This document shows positions 52,967-61,786 of a DNA stretch of 64,000 nucleotides, in pieces (the stretch's first letter is position 1; every line of letters starts with the position of its first letter). The DNA is taken from positions 62,001 through 126,000 of the forward strand of contig NZ_JAJUXI010000014.1 of the NCBI RefSeq assembly GCF_021390515.1. The letters run 5' to 3'. The notes beneath the pieces are model-generated. The model saw only the letters and a program-made list of their open reading frames with translations. It had not been told where the DNA came from and made no database searches. A program made the translations under genes and the position numbers. The stretch comes from Dyadobacter sp. CY326. GTDB lineage: Bacteria > Bacteroidota > Bacteroidia > Cytophagales > Spirosomataceae.

Positions 52967-53245
52967 CTATACAACCGAAACCGGCTTGATCCCCGCAATT
53001 TTTTCGAGCGCTATTGTAACCCGTTCAATGCGGTCAACATTTCCGCGACTGCTATCCGACACAGCCTGGGCGACGGAGGTTAGATAATCTCCGCCCAGCT
53101 TTGTGTTGAAGAACGGATCTTTGGCGGCAAGCACGCCGCGCCAGTTCTTACCAACAACATTTCTTGAAGTGACAAATCGGATGAGCAGACGCTCTTTGAT
53201 GGTCAGACAACCATACTCTCTTACTCGGGTTTGTAGCTTTTCCAT
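52967..53245 (-). CDS. Small protein of unknown function, divergent to an XRE regulator
   Basis: 92 residues, basic, mainly helical (LTIKERLLIRFVTSRNVVGKNW; DYLTSVAQAVSDSSRGNVDRIERVTIALEKIAG). I do not recognise the family. It has a well-formed promoter at 53317-53348 that overlaps an inverted repeat probably bound by the XRE protein encoded in the opposite direction. The arrangement resembles a phage-type or toxin-antitoxin-type switch, without evidence for either. Confidence 0.55.
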   Translation of the reverse strand: MEKLQTRVREYGCLTIKERLLIRFVTSRNVVGKNWRGVLAAKDPFFNTKLGGDYLTSVAQAVSDSSRGNVDRIERVTIALEKIAGIKPVSVV

Positions 53246-53316
53246 TGGATACTGTGATAATGTGTGAGCAGTTTTACAGCCTTTTTTGTAATTTGTGCAT
53301 TACGATAACTGATATA

Positions 53317-53359
53317 CAAAAGTACAATAATATTATATCATTATCAAATAAATTGTACT
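53317..53359. promoter_or_regulatory. Divergent control region of the XRE pair: minus-strand promoter and inverted repeat
   Basis: Minus strand TTTG (complement of 53345-53348), 20-base spacer, TACTTTTG (complement of 53317-53324): both consensus. Perfect 8-bp inverted repeat AGTACAAT (53321-53328) and ATTGTACT (53352-53359), arm centres 31 bases apart, about three helical turns. One arm overlaps the -7 element, the other lies just beyond -33 and before the XRE gene. It is very A/T-rich between the arms. Confidence 0.6.
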
Positions 53360-53372
53360 AAAATCTAGATTA

Positions 53373-53732
53373 ATGCTAAGTATTGGTAAAAGAATTAAGC
53401 AGGGTCGTGAGAAATTAGGTTTGAGTCAGGATCAGCTGGCCGTAATAATGGAGAAGAAGGGAAAAGGCACCATTTCGAATTGGGAGACGGATAAAAACGA
53501 GCCTTCGATCGCAGAATTTAAAAAATTGGCTGAGCTTTTCAGCACCACTGCCGCTTATTTAATAGGTGAATCGCCACAATTTGAAGAGCCGCGCGAGAAT
53601 TATGTAATGGTCAAAAAAGATGATTTGATTGAGTTGCAAAAGAAAGCCTTGGAGCGCGAGGCGGAGAAAAACAAGGAGCTGCTCGACCTGCTCGAACAGT
53701 CCAAAAAGCCGGATGGAGAAAAGGACGCTTAA
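53373..53732 (+). CDS. XRE-family helix-turn-helix regulator
   Basis: 119 residues: Cro/CI-type HTH at about 5-62 (IGKRIKQGREKLGLSQDQLAVIMEKK ... ISNWETDKNEPSIAEFKKLAELF) and a C-terminal charged coiled coil (about 78-112), a dimerisation region. Divergent to the small gene at 52967 with shared control DNA; probably autoregulatory. Its stop overlaps the end of the convergent MFS gene by 4 bases. Confidence 0.9.
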   Translation: MLSIGKRIKQGREKLGLSQDQLAVIMEKKGKGTISNWETDKNEPSIAEFKKLAELFSTTAAYLIGESPQFEEPRENYVMVKKDDLIELQKKALEREAEKNKELLDLLEQSKKPDGEKDA

Positions 53733-54943
53733 CCAAGCCGCATTTTCGCTTGAAATAACATGCCGAAGCCCGCGGCGCAGCAAAAACTGAGCATAACCAA
53801 CGCCATCCACAACACGTCATATCCCCAATGCGCTGCGATAAATCCGCCGGCGGCGGGTCCAATGATTTGCGCAACAGACTGAGAGACAGAGTAGGCAGCA
53901 GAATATTTACCCCGATTTGTTTCAGTCGCACGGCTCATAACAAATGTGCTGATGTAGGGCAATGCCAACATTTCACCCGCCGTAAAGAAAAGCACTGCTG
54001 CTGCGGCCAAAATCACGGGCATAATCAGCGGCATCACCAGCATGCTGAATGCAAATCCGCTAAAAACCGTCCCGAGAATGATATAATGTGAATCCGGTCT
54101 CCGATTCGCAAGGTTTTGGATCAATATCATTTCGAAAAGTGCGATCACGAGCCCGTTCATTCCAAGCAGAATGCCGATTGTTGACTCCCCAATGTGCATT
54201 TCTTCTTTCCAATAAACCGGAACCAGCCTGAAAAGCAGCACAAAACAAATCATGTACATCATGACGATCACCATGAATTTGACGAACAATCCGTCCTGCC
54301 AGGGAGACTGTCCAATGATTTCCGGGCTTTCATCACTGACTTTCCGGTTCACAATTTTCGCGGCGGGCAGCAAAATCATGATGAGCATTCCTGCCAACAT
54401 GTACACCACACCGTCAACCCAGAACAGCAAACTGTAATTGATCGCAGCCAGGATTCCGCCCACCGATGTTCCAAAACCAAAACCAATGTTGGTCGCGAGC
54501 CGGTTCAACGCATAGGAACGCGTGAGGTTTTGCGGTGAAGAATATGCCGCTACGGCCGTATTGTTTGCAGGTTTGAAAGCCTCGACAAAAAAGCTCAGAA
54601 CCACAATCAGGAAGCATAAAGCGGTGAAATCGTTGATCATTCCAAATAAAACAAACAACAATCCGCTGATCGAGAGCGAGATAATCTGCACGGGCCGAAA
54701 ACCCCAAACATCCGTCAAATAACCGCCCGCAATGCCGCCGAGCACGGAGCCAACGCCGAATAATGTGATGATCAGACCTGCATCTGCAATGCTTCTGTGT
54801 AAACTTTGCGTGATATACATGCTCATGAAAGGCACGGCCATATAACCACAACGGTTGACAAGAATTACCACGCTCAGCAGCCAGGTTTCCCGACTTAATC
54901 CGCTGAATGAGAGGCGGTAACTATTTGCAATTTTCTTGAACAT
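53729..54943 (-). CDS. MFS transporter
   Basis: 404-residue, 12-helix major facilitator of the drug/solute exporter type: NRCGYMAVPFMSMYI in helix 1 and the signature loop GGIAGGYLTDVWGFRPVQII between helices 2 and 3. Substrate unknown. It follows the MocR gene by 22 bases on the same strand and is likely in its transcription unit, so it may export or import a compound related to vitamin B6 or amino-acid metabolism. Confidence 0.88.
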   Translation of the reverse strand: MFKKIANSYRLSFSGLSRETWLLSVVILVNRCGYMAVPFMSMYITQSLHRSIADAGLIITLFGVGSVLGGIAGGYLTDVWGFRPVQIISLSISGLLFVLFGMINDFTALCFLIVVLSFFVEAFKPANNTAVAAYSSPQNLTRSYALNRLATNIGFGFGTSVGGILAAINYSLLFWVDGVVYMLAGMLIMILLPAAKIVNRKVSDESPEIIGQSPWQDGLFVKFMVIVMMYMICFVLLFRLVPVYWKEEMHIGESTIGILLGMNGLVIALFEMILIQNLANRRPDSHYIILGTVFSGFAFSMLVMPLIMPVILAAAAVLFFTAGEMLALPYISTFVMSRATETNRGKYSAAYSVSQSVAQIIGPAAGGFIAAHWGYDVLWMALVMLSFCCAAGFGMLFQAKMRLG

Positions 54944-54965
54944 AAATCGAAATGAAGAGCGAAGA

Positions 54966-56459
54966 CTACAAATTTTCTAATAAATCTTTGATTATCTCAA
55001 CACTTTCTTCCAATTCCTGCGCATTGGAAGACGCGAATCCGAGCCTTATCGAGTTGTCCAACCCGGTCATTTCGTTCGGGAAAACTGGTTTTACTATTGA
55101 ACCGCTCGCCATGTAAAGATCCTTTTGCAGCGCCCTCTCAGCAAGCTTGCTCAGATTAATGTTCGGGTCGAAATGCGTCCAGACAGCCATTCCACCATCC
55201 GGAATTTCAAATTGAATGTATTTTCCCAATTGTTCTTTCAGTAGATCACAAAACAAATCGCGTCGCTGCTTGTAAATCCGAACCGACTTGCGCAAATGCC
55301 TTTGAATGACGCCCGTGTGCAAAAGTTCGGCAATGGCATTCTCCAATATCTGATCACCCTGGCGATCAATAATTCTTCTCAATTTGGCTAAATAAGTGAT
55401 CACGTCTGCCGGACCCACCAAATATCCAACGCGAAATGCAGGCGAAATGGTCTTCGTAAACGAACCACAATACATCACCATTCCGGCAGGATCAGCGCCA
55501 GCCAGGGGCATATACGGCTTGCTGAGATAGTGGAAATCACAGTCATAATCGTCTTCGAAAAGTATGAATTCATATTTTTCGGCCAGTTTTAATAGGTTAA
55601 TGCGTCGGTCTGCGCGTAAGGCAACCGTCGTCGGATAATGGTGATGTGAAGTCACGTAAACCAATCTGATTTTCTGTTTTTGGCACAATGCTTCCAAGGC
55701 ACCCACGTCGATGCCATGCTCGTCCACGGGAATTCGCAGAATATTTGCGCCCGCCTGCACAAAATTCATCGTGGCGCCAAACCACCCCGGAGCATCCACA
55801 ACCACATTATCGCCAACTTCCAGCAAGCCAGTGCTGACCAAATACAAACCCATGATTACGCCTCTGACAATCAGGATATTTTCGGGTAAAGTTTTCAATC
55901 CGCGCGTTTCATTCAGGTAAGCAGACAATTCCTGCCGCAGCCAATGCGAACCTTTCGTGTCGCCATAACCCAGCCGCATATACGGATTTCCGCCTAGCAA
56001 CTGAGTCCGGTAAGCGCGCGAAAGGTCTTCCAACGGCGCGAGGCGCGGATCGGGAAAGCCGTCGTCCAAATGCAAGCGCGTGCTGTTTTTCAGCACCGCG
56101 CGGTCCAGATGCGGCAATTCCTTAAATGTAAAACCAGCTTTTTCAATCGGCGAGATTGTCTTTTCAATTGCGCTTTCAGGCTTAACTTGCTGGATTTCAG
56201 GTAAATGTTTGGCCACAAATGTTCCATTGCCGGTATGACTTTCCAGCCATCCCTGCGCCAGTAATTCGTCATATGCCTGAACGACGGTTCGCCTGTGCAC
56301 TTTTAGCAATTCAGCCAACTGCCTCGTGCTCAATAATCTATAACCGGTTTGGAGCGTGCCGTTTCTGATCAATGCCATCAGTTGATTGGCGATTTGCAGA
56401 TATACGGGCTGTTTTCCTCTTTTCTCCAAAGTGAGCAATGTAGAAAGGACCTGCATCAT
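54966..56459 (-). CDS. MocR-type regulator (PdxR-like candidate)
   Basis: 497 residues: GntR winged helix (about 15-85, QTGYRLLSTRQLAELLKVHRRTVVQ) and aminotransferase-fold domain with PLP Lys in YCGSFTKTISPAFRVGYLV, the segment VYVTSHHHYPTTVALRADRR and DDYDCDFHY. This subgroup often activates a divergent gene of the B6 or FMN split-barrel type, as here (56539). The intergenic region carries repeat elements suited to MocR dimers. Confidence 0.9.
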   Translation of the reverse strand: MMQVLSTLLTLEKRGKQPVYLQIANQLMALIRNGTLQTGYRLLSTRQLAELLKVHRRTVVQAYDELLAQGWLESHTGNGTFVAKHLPEIQQVKPESAIEKTISPIEKAGFTFKELPHLDRAVLKNSTRLHLDDGFPDPRLAPLEDLSRAYRTQLLGGNPYMRLGYGDTKGSHWLRQELSAYLNETRGLKTLPENILIVRGVIMGLYLVSTGLLEVGDNVVVDAPGWFGATMNFVQAGANILRIPVDEHGIDVGALEALCQKQKIRLVYVTSHHHYPTTVALRADRRINLLKLAEKYEFILFEDDYDCDFHYLSKPYMPLAGADPAGMVMYCGSFTKTISPAFRVGYLVGPADVITYLAKLRRIIDRQGDQILENAIAELLHTGVIQRHLRKSVRIYKQRRDLFCDLLKEQLGKYIQFEIPDGGMAVWTHFDPNINLSKLAERALQKDLYMASGSIVKPVFPNEMTGLDNSIRLGFASSNAQELEESVEIIKDLLENL

Positions 56460-56460
56460 A

Positions 56461-56522
56461 ATTGGACCATTGAATTTTTCAATATTGGACTCTTTTGAGC
56501 ATCCAATTACGAAATATTTTTG
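56461..56522 (+). promoter_or_regulatory. MocR operator repeats and promoter of the FMN split-barrel gene
   Basis: Direct repeats ATTGGAC at 56461-56467 and 56484-56490 (23 bases apart) plus an inverted copy ATCCAAT at 56501-56507. Promoter: TTTG (56494-56497), 17-base spacer, TATTTTTG (56515-56522, exact -7). The first repeat touches the MocR start, consistent with autorepression; the pair upstream of -33 fits activation. MocR proteins are known to bind direct repeats of TGGAC-like sequence. Confidence 0.6.
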
Positions 56523-56538
56523 TCAAAAAACAAAAGAC

Positions 56539-57168
56539 ATGAGCACACCTCCATCCCATCTTCAGCCCAGTCGGCTAGCCAAACGTTCCACTTCTGATCA
56601 TGAAGTGATATGCTCCATCTTGGACGAAGCATTGTTCTGCACGATCAGCTATTCCGTCGATAACCGCCCATTTTCTATCCCGACCTCGTTTGTGCGATAT
56701 GAGGACAAAATATACATTCACGGTTCTGTGGGAAGTCATTTTATTCGGGAAATTGAAAAAGGGATTCCGGTTTGTATCACGGTTATGTTGACCGATGCCT
56801 TGGTTGTCGCGAAGTCGGCATTCAGTCATACGGTTAACTATCGCTCGGTTATTATTTTCTCAAAAGCAGAAAAGATCGAAGATTTTGAGACCAAAAGTGC
56901 TGCATTTGAATGGCTTACGAACAAGATTGTACCGGGAAGCTGGGAATACTTGCGACCGATGAAGGATAGTGAAGTTAGAAAGACAACTGCATTGGCCTTT
57001 TCATTCGACGAAGCATGTGCGAAAACGCGTTCGGGAATGCCGAATGACGAGGAAGAAGATCTGGCATTGCCGATTTGGTCGGGACTGATCCCTATTCAGA
57101 CAAAATATCTTGCTCCCGTTGCCGATGAGACGAGCCAGAACATTCCGCTTCCGAAACATTTGGCTTAG
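56539..57168 (+). CDS. Pyridoxamine 5'-phosphate oxidase-family (FMN split-barrel) protein
   Basis: 209 residues. Conserved family segments: ICSILDEALFCTISYSVDNRPFSIPTSF, DKIYIHGSVGSHFIREIEKG, SHTVNYRSVIIFSKAEKIED and IVPGSWEYLRPMKDSEVRKT, characteristic of the group annotated as flavin-nucleotide-binding proteins. ATG 56539 fits the promoter at 56494-56522; the frame upstream runs through the MocR start and is not coding. Divergent to its presumed regulator. FMN or PLP-related chemistry is inferred. Confidence 0.85.
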   Translation: MSTPPSHLQPSRLAKRSTSDHEVICSILDEALFCTISYSVDNRPFSIPTSFVRYEDKIYIHGSVGSHFIREIEKGIPVCITVMLTDALVVAKSAFSHTVNYRSVIIFSKAEKIEDFETKSAAFEWLTNKIVPGSWEYLRPMKDSEVRKTTALAFSFDEACAKTRSGMPNDEEEDLALPIWSGLIPIQTKYLAPVADETSQNIPLPKHLA

Positions 57169-57170
57169 GC

Positions 57171-57476
57171 ATGCAACTTGGGCGAGCGTTTGTGCATCTT
57201 TGGAGCAGAATGATGCCAGATGAATCCAAACATTGCTCGCCCATGACCGGAAAAGATATTTTTGATCGTTGCCAACTAGCTGCTTTGAAGCACGGACTTG
57301 GTTCACAGGAGTTTCATTATGGGAACATATTGTATCGGGCGCTGCAACTCGAAGGAGAGGAAAAAGTGTTCTGGCTTTTAGAACAAGCAGAAAACACCGG
57401 AAAGCGCGTCGGACTTGGCTATTCGATCAACAGCATTCATGCCACCAGCGAACCTGACATCGCGATTTTGGTCTAA
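57171..57476 (+). CDS. Small hypothetical protein
   Basis: 101 codons from ATG 57171, 2 bases after the FMN split-barrel gene; a start at ATG 57243 (MTGKDIFDRCQLAALKHGLG) is at least as plausible because the first 24 residues look uneven. The body is mixed helical and hydrophobic (ILYRALQLEGEEKVFWLLEQAENTGKRVGLGYSINSIHATSEPDIAILV). No recognised domain. Cotranscribed with the preceding gene; a double hairpin follows. Confidence 0.5.
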   Translation: MQLGRAFVHLWSRMMPDESKHCSPMTGKDIFDRCQLAALKHGLGSQEFHYGNILYRALQLEGEEKVFWLLEQAENTGKRVGLGYSINSIHATSEPDIAILV

Positions 57477-57536
57477 GTGAAAGCCGCACTTTCACGAACC
57501 CAAATAGAAAACCTCCCGAGTCGGGAGGCGTTCTAT
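57477..57536. terminator. Tandem hairpins between convergent genes
   Basis: GTGAAAG-CCGCA-CTTTCAC (57477-57495) starts right after the stop codon. It is followed by ATAGAA-aa-CCTCCC-gagtc-GGGAGG-cg-TTCTAT (57504-57536), a long stem with one internal mismatch pair. They separate the small gene from the convergent FG-GAP gene. Confidence 0.7.
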
Positions 57537-57561
57537 TCACTACCAAAGATTTACCAAATAA

Positions 57562-60500
57562 TTATTTTTGAATCATCACCTTCCTGGTGCTGATTGATCC
57601 ATCCTCATGCGTGAGCAACAATATATAATTCCCAGCAGCCACATTCCGAATATCTATTTCTGAAACCGCGCTTGAAGAACCATAAACAGAACGACCTTCA
57701 AGCGTCAACATTTGAATGCTCCTGATGCTGTTTGCGTCCCCAGTTTTCACCACAATTTTATCGGATGCCGGATTGGGATATACGTAAATATCTTCGCCAC
57801 CTTTTCCAGCCACTGCCTCCCCAACTTTTCGTCTCACCGTTTCCGACATATCATCCACAACATCCTCCGGCGCCGGCGCAATGCTATTGCCCAAAAGGTA
57901 AGCAGGCAAATAACGCCACGGACCGTAAAGCTGGCCGGTCAATGCCAACGTCGGATCATACTTCACCCGAACGCGAACCTTGGTTGAAGGCCCTTGCTTG
58001 ACAATAACGCTCTTCAATTCCGTCCCGGTCAACCCCAGGCTAGCATAAGCACTCTGCGAACCAGAAGACATCGTGCTATTTGTAATCAAATTGTTCGCCC
58101 CCTGCGAAAAACCCTGCCCCTTAGCCTTCGTCTCCCAAATCAGCTTCCCTTTATTCTTCCCCAAAAACGACTTAGCATAAAGCCCCGCCCCAAAGTCGTT
58201 TTTCACTTTTTGGGATTGGTTGATTGGGGTTGTGAGGTTGGAGTTGTAGAGGCGGAGGTTGTTTTGGAGGCCTTTGCCGTTATTCCCATGGTATAAAAAT
58301 GCTGAATTTTTATTGTATGGAGAGCCAATCAAAATGTCGGAATATCCGTCCCCGTTCACATCTCCTGCACAAGCAACGGATGCTCCAGTTTCTGAGTAGT
58401 CCGAATTACTATCAAATTTTATCGGATTAAGTGGGGACACCCCGTTAGAGGAACCAAAAAACATAAAAGCTGCTCCTCTTTCCGATGGCGGATAGTAAAT
58501 TGCTCCAACAATCAAGTCACCATAGCCATCTCCATTAAAATCACCAGCCTTTGATATCGAACTGCCGAAATGGGCTATTTGACCAATCTCTAGCATAGTT
58601 TTTGGTGAATTATTATTTACACCATTCAATGAACCGTAATAAACAAACGCAGCTCCTTGATTTAGTGCATTTATCATAAATAAAGGGCTGCCCACAGCAA
58701 TGTCGGCAAATCCATCACCATTTAAGTCACCTGCACCGGCGACCCCTTGGCCAAAAAATGCTCCAGCAGAATTGCTTTCTAGGATGGTGGGAACCTTGTT
58801 TAGCCCCAAGGCCGAACCATTAAATAAAAATGCAGCTCCTTCCGTATTTTGACCATTGCTATAATTAGGCGATCCTACAATGATCTCATCAAATCCGTCA
58901 CCATTAACGTCTCCGGCACTTGCAACTGAATGTCCCAATAACGCCGCTGTTTGGTTCCCTTCAAAAACCATTGAGGCATTGGTGTTAACTCCTTGCGCGG
59001 AACCATAGTATACAAATACGGCACCCTCGTCAAATTGTTTGTCATAATTAGGATCACCAACTAAAACGTCGTCATAACCATCTCCATTTACATCCCCAGC
59101 ACTAGCAACGCTCCAACCAAAGGAGCAATCTTTTTGATTGCCACTATTTTTTAAGATTGAGAAGGTGTTCTTGTTCAGTCCCTGGCTTGACCCATAGTAA
59201 GTTAAAGCTGCTCCCTTGATTAGAATAGCTTTATTCGGATCCCAGCTAATAAAATAGTTTATATCCCCAATGATAACATCGTCATAACCGTCGCCATTCA
59301 CATCTCCAGCGCCAGCGACCGAATAACCCAACATATGACTTCCTGGAACATTTTCGATTTTAGTGACGGTATTAAGATTTATTCCTTGTAATGATCCGTA
59401 ATATAAAAAAGCGGCTCCTAGCAGATTCGCTTGACCACCGTCGTATGCTGGTGCACCTATTATGACATCACTAAAACCGTCTCCATTTACGTCTCCCGCA
59501 GTGGCAACAGAGATCCCGAACAAACAATCGTCTTGATATCCATCTAGTTTCAGGGAATAACTGTTTGCCCCCTCAGCCCTCCCCAACCAAACAAACGCCG
59601 CGCCTTCACCAACTTGCCCATTACTATAAACGACAGCTCCCACCAGCACATCGCTGTAACCATCGCCATTGACATCGCCTGCGCTGCTGACATTGTTGCC
59701 GAACTGGGCTCCCGCTTGGTTGCTTTCCAATGTCGAGACGGGCGTTGCGGAAAGGCCCGTTGACGATCCTTGATAAACAAATGCGCCGCCCTCATTGCTC
59801 TGCCCGTTGTCATAATACATGGCACCTACTATCACGTCAGCATAACCGTCGCCATTCACATCGCCCGCGCTGGCAACTGAGTAGCCTAACTGGGCTTCTA
59901 CTTGGTTCTTTTCCAGCACAATCGCTGGTGCAGCACTTACACCCTGCCCAGAACCATAATGTACGAATGCCGCACCTTCATTTGTTTGGCCTTTATCATA
60001 CATGTTGGCTCCGAGAATGATGTCGCTGTAACCATCGCCATTGACATCACCTGCAGAAGCCACGGTATGCCCCAGATAAGCATTGGCCTGGTTACTTTCC
60101 AATATTGTTGCTGCTGCCGTGTTTAGGCCAAGCGCTGATCCGTGATACACGAAAACCGCTCCTTCGTCGGTTTGACCTTTATCATATGTGCGGGCGCCAA
60201 CAACCAGATCGCTGTAACCATCGCCGTTCACATCCCCAGCACCAGTGGCACAAAAGCCAAACATGGATTCGGGCTGGTTCTGTTCAATGAGCACCGGATT
60301 GACGTTGAGCCCTGCTGCTGATCCATTATAAATAAAAACAACCCCTTCATTAGCCTGCCCATTGTCATAGGCCCTTGCGCAAACTGCCACATCGCTGTAA
60401 CCATCGCCATTGACATCGCCAGCCATGCCAACCACATTACCCATGTTAGCTTCCGGCTGGTTGCTTTCCAGAACAAGTGATGCAGCTTTGTTGATTCCTT

Positions 60501-61638
60501 GTGCCGAACCGTAGTAAATGAATGCAGCTCCTTCATTGGTTTGCCCTTTGTCATAAAAGAGCGCCCCAACGACGATATCACTGAAACCGTCCTTATTAAT
60601 ATCCCCCGCAGAAGAAACAAAAGACCCAAACCGGGCTTCCGTCTGATCGCCTTCCAGCATAACGGCGGTTACTGGATTAATGCCCGACGCTGTTCCATGG
60701 TAAACAAAGACAGCACCTTCATCGATTTGACCATTATCATATTTTGAAGCGCTGACCAGGATATCGCTGTAACCATCGCCATTGACATCGCCCGCACTGG
60801 ACACTGCGCCACCCATCCAGGCCCCAGCCTGATTACCCTCAACCGTCGCATTCGCATTGCCGGGATTGCCATTGACAACAATCGGGTCGATGGTGACTAG
60901 GTAGGCGGCGTCCTGCACATTGACGCTTAGCTTGACGAGGCCATCTTCATAGCGCAGTGTTGCTAGCAAAGCCTTTCCGTCTGCGTCCCAGCAGTTAATG
61001 TCTCTGTAGATCAGACTTGCAATTTGCTCGCCGTTTTTATTTTCAGTAAAGAAGTGCAGTTCGTTGTTTTGCAGGTCATCCACTTTTAAGCCAGCGGCTG
61101 ACAATTTTACTTGCAGCTCTTTTGTGTCTTCGGGCGCGGAATCGATGATGAAATTTTGGCGGACGCCTTCCTGATTGTTGATGAATTCTTCGCTAAAACC
61201 TTTGTGTTTAATGATAAGCTTGTTCTCCGTGTGATCTGAAACTGCATTGGCTTGGGGAGAGAAGATCTTCTTGCCATCGGCGAAGATACCTTCATTGATC
61301 AGTTTCAAAGAAAAGTTGTGACCTGCCGAATCCACCCGGTTGTTAACTGTCAGCTCGCCTGGCTTGTAGTAAGCACGCAGGCCTTGATTGCGGTTGGGGC
61401 TTTGGAGCAAGTTCTTTTCTGTGTCCAGCGAAATGTTGTATTCGCGCTTAGCAAGGCTTTGTTGAATGCTGGTGATGGTTTTTTCGTCTGTTGCAGCGGG
61501 TGTTCCAGTTGTTTTAAGCGGGAGTGCTGGGAGGTTGGAAGCTTTTTGAGGAAGCTCTTGGAAGCGCGATTGCACAAGGAAGGCAATCAGCGAAATTATT
61601 AAAATGGTGAAAGTTAGCTTTGCGTAAAGTGGTTTCAT
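57562..61638 (-). CDS. Giant secreted FG-GAP repeat protein with T9SS sorting domain
   Basis: 1358 residues from ATG 61638, which opens a signal peptide (MKPLYAKLTFTILIISLIAF). An N-terminal beta-rich region (about 40-265) precedes 14 FG-GAP/integrin alpha-like repeats (about 275-1165). Each repeat carries AGDVNGDGYSD-type calcium-binding loops and an EGAAFVYYGSAQGLN-type strand; together they should form two seven-bladed propellers. The C-terminus is a Por secretion tail (IYVYPNPASDKIVVKTG ... GNYILLLTHEDGSISTRKVMIQK). Probably a surface or released adhesin/binding protein. Monocistronic. Confidence 0.92.
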   Translation of the reverse strand: MKPLYAKLTFTILIISLIAFLVQSRFQELPQKASNLPALPLKTTGTPAATDEKTITSIQQSLAKREYNISLDTEKNLLQSPNRNQGLRAYYKPGELTVNNRVDSAGHNFSLKLINEGIFADGKKIFSPQANAVSDHTENKLIIKHKGFSEEFINNQEGVRQNFIIDSAPEDTKELQVKLSAAGLKVDDLQNNELHFFTENKNGEQIASLIYRDINCWDADGKALLATLRYEDGLVKLSVNVQDAAYLVTIDPIVVNGNPGNANATVEGNQAGAWMGGAVSSAGDVNGDGYSDILVSASKYDNGQIDEGAVFVYHGTASGINPVTAVMLEGDQTEARFGSFVSSAGDINKDGFSDIVVGALFYDKGQTNEGAAFIYYGSAQGINKAASLVLESNQPEANMGNVVGMAGDVNGDGYSDVAVCARAYDNGQANEGVVFIYNGSAAGLNVNPVLIEQNQPESMFGFCATGAGDVNGDGYSDLVVGARTYDKGQTDEGAVFVYHGSALGLNTAAATILESNQANAYLGHTVASAGDVNGDGYSDIILGANMYDKGQTNEGAAFVHYGSGQGVSAAPAIVLEKNQVEAQLGYSVASAGDVNGDGYADVIVGAMYYDNGQSNEGGAFVYQGSSTGLSATPVSTLESNQAGAQFGNNVSSAGDVNGDGYSDVLVGAVVYSNGQVGEGAAFVWLGRAEGANSYSLKLDGYQDDCLFGISVATAGDVNGDGFSDVIIGAPAYDGGQANLLGAAFLYYGSLQGINLNTVTKIENVPGSHMLGYSVAGAGDVNGDGYDDVIIGDINYFISWDPNKAILIKGAALTYYGSSQGLNKNTFSILKNSGNQKDCSFGWSVASAGDVNGDGYDDVLVGDPNYDKQFDEGAVFVYYGSAQGVNTNASMVFEGNQTAALLGHSVASAGDVNGDGFDEIIVGSPNYSNGQNTEGAAFLFNGSALGLNKVPTILESNSAGAFFGQGVAGAGDLNGDGFADIAVGSPLFMINALNQGAAFVYYGSLNGVNNNSPKTMLEIGQIAHFGSSISKAGDFNGDGYGDLIVGAIYYPPSERGAAFMFFGSSNGVSPLNPIKFDSNSDYSETGASVACAGDVNGDGYSDILIGSPYNKNSAFLYHGNNGKGLQNNLRLYNSNLTTPINQSQKVKNDFGAGLYAKSFLGKNKGKLIWETKAKGQGFSQGANNLITNSTMSSGSQSAYASLGLTGTELKSVIVKQGPSTKVRVRVKYDPTLALTGQLYGPWRYLPAYLLGNSIAPAPEDVVDDMSETVRRKVGEAVAGKGGEDIYVYPNPASDKIVVKTGDANSIRSIQMLTLEGRSVYGSSSAVSEIDIRNVAAGNYILLLTHEDGSISTRKVMIQK
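58260..60880 (-). repeat. Tandem DNA repeats encoding the FG-GAP units
   Basis: About 14 units of about 170-200 bases. In the units from about 59560 to 60850 the segment for GDVNGDGY recurs almost unchanged, as CATCGCCATTGACATC on the plus strand. In the units from about 58320 to 59560 it is mostly CATCTCCATTTACATC or similar and the sequence looks richer in A and T. Two DNA-level subfamilies are therefore visible. Confidence 0.7.
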
Positions 61639-61659
61639 ATTTCCTGATTTTAGGGTAAG

Positions 61660-61686
61660 AAAAATGTCAGGCACTCGGCGCTGACA
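61660..61686 (-). terminator. Terminator of the small gene at 61787 (minus strand)
   Basis: On the minus strand TGTCAG-N10-CTGACA followed by TTTTT. It lies between the small gene and the FG-GAP start at 61638, so the FG-GAP gene needs its own promoter or reads through. Confidence 0.55.
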
Positions 61687-61786
61687 CTTGCGGCAAATCT
61701 TACGAAATCAAAAAACTTTTTACGAAACCGATGAATTAACGGTCAGGATAATGAGCAGAAGGTAAAATAAGTGGCGATGGGAAGTG

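Noticed and set aside
52967-57476. Prophage or integrative element around the XRE gene
   Set aside because: No integrase, structural, recombinase or direct-repeat boundary is visible; flanking genes are ordinary chromosomal genes.
58260-60880. Regular repeats that could suggest a CRISPR array
   Set aside because: The units are about 170-200 bases, in frame, and encode FG-GAP blades with calcium loops; there are no short identical repeats with unique spacers and no cas genes.
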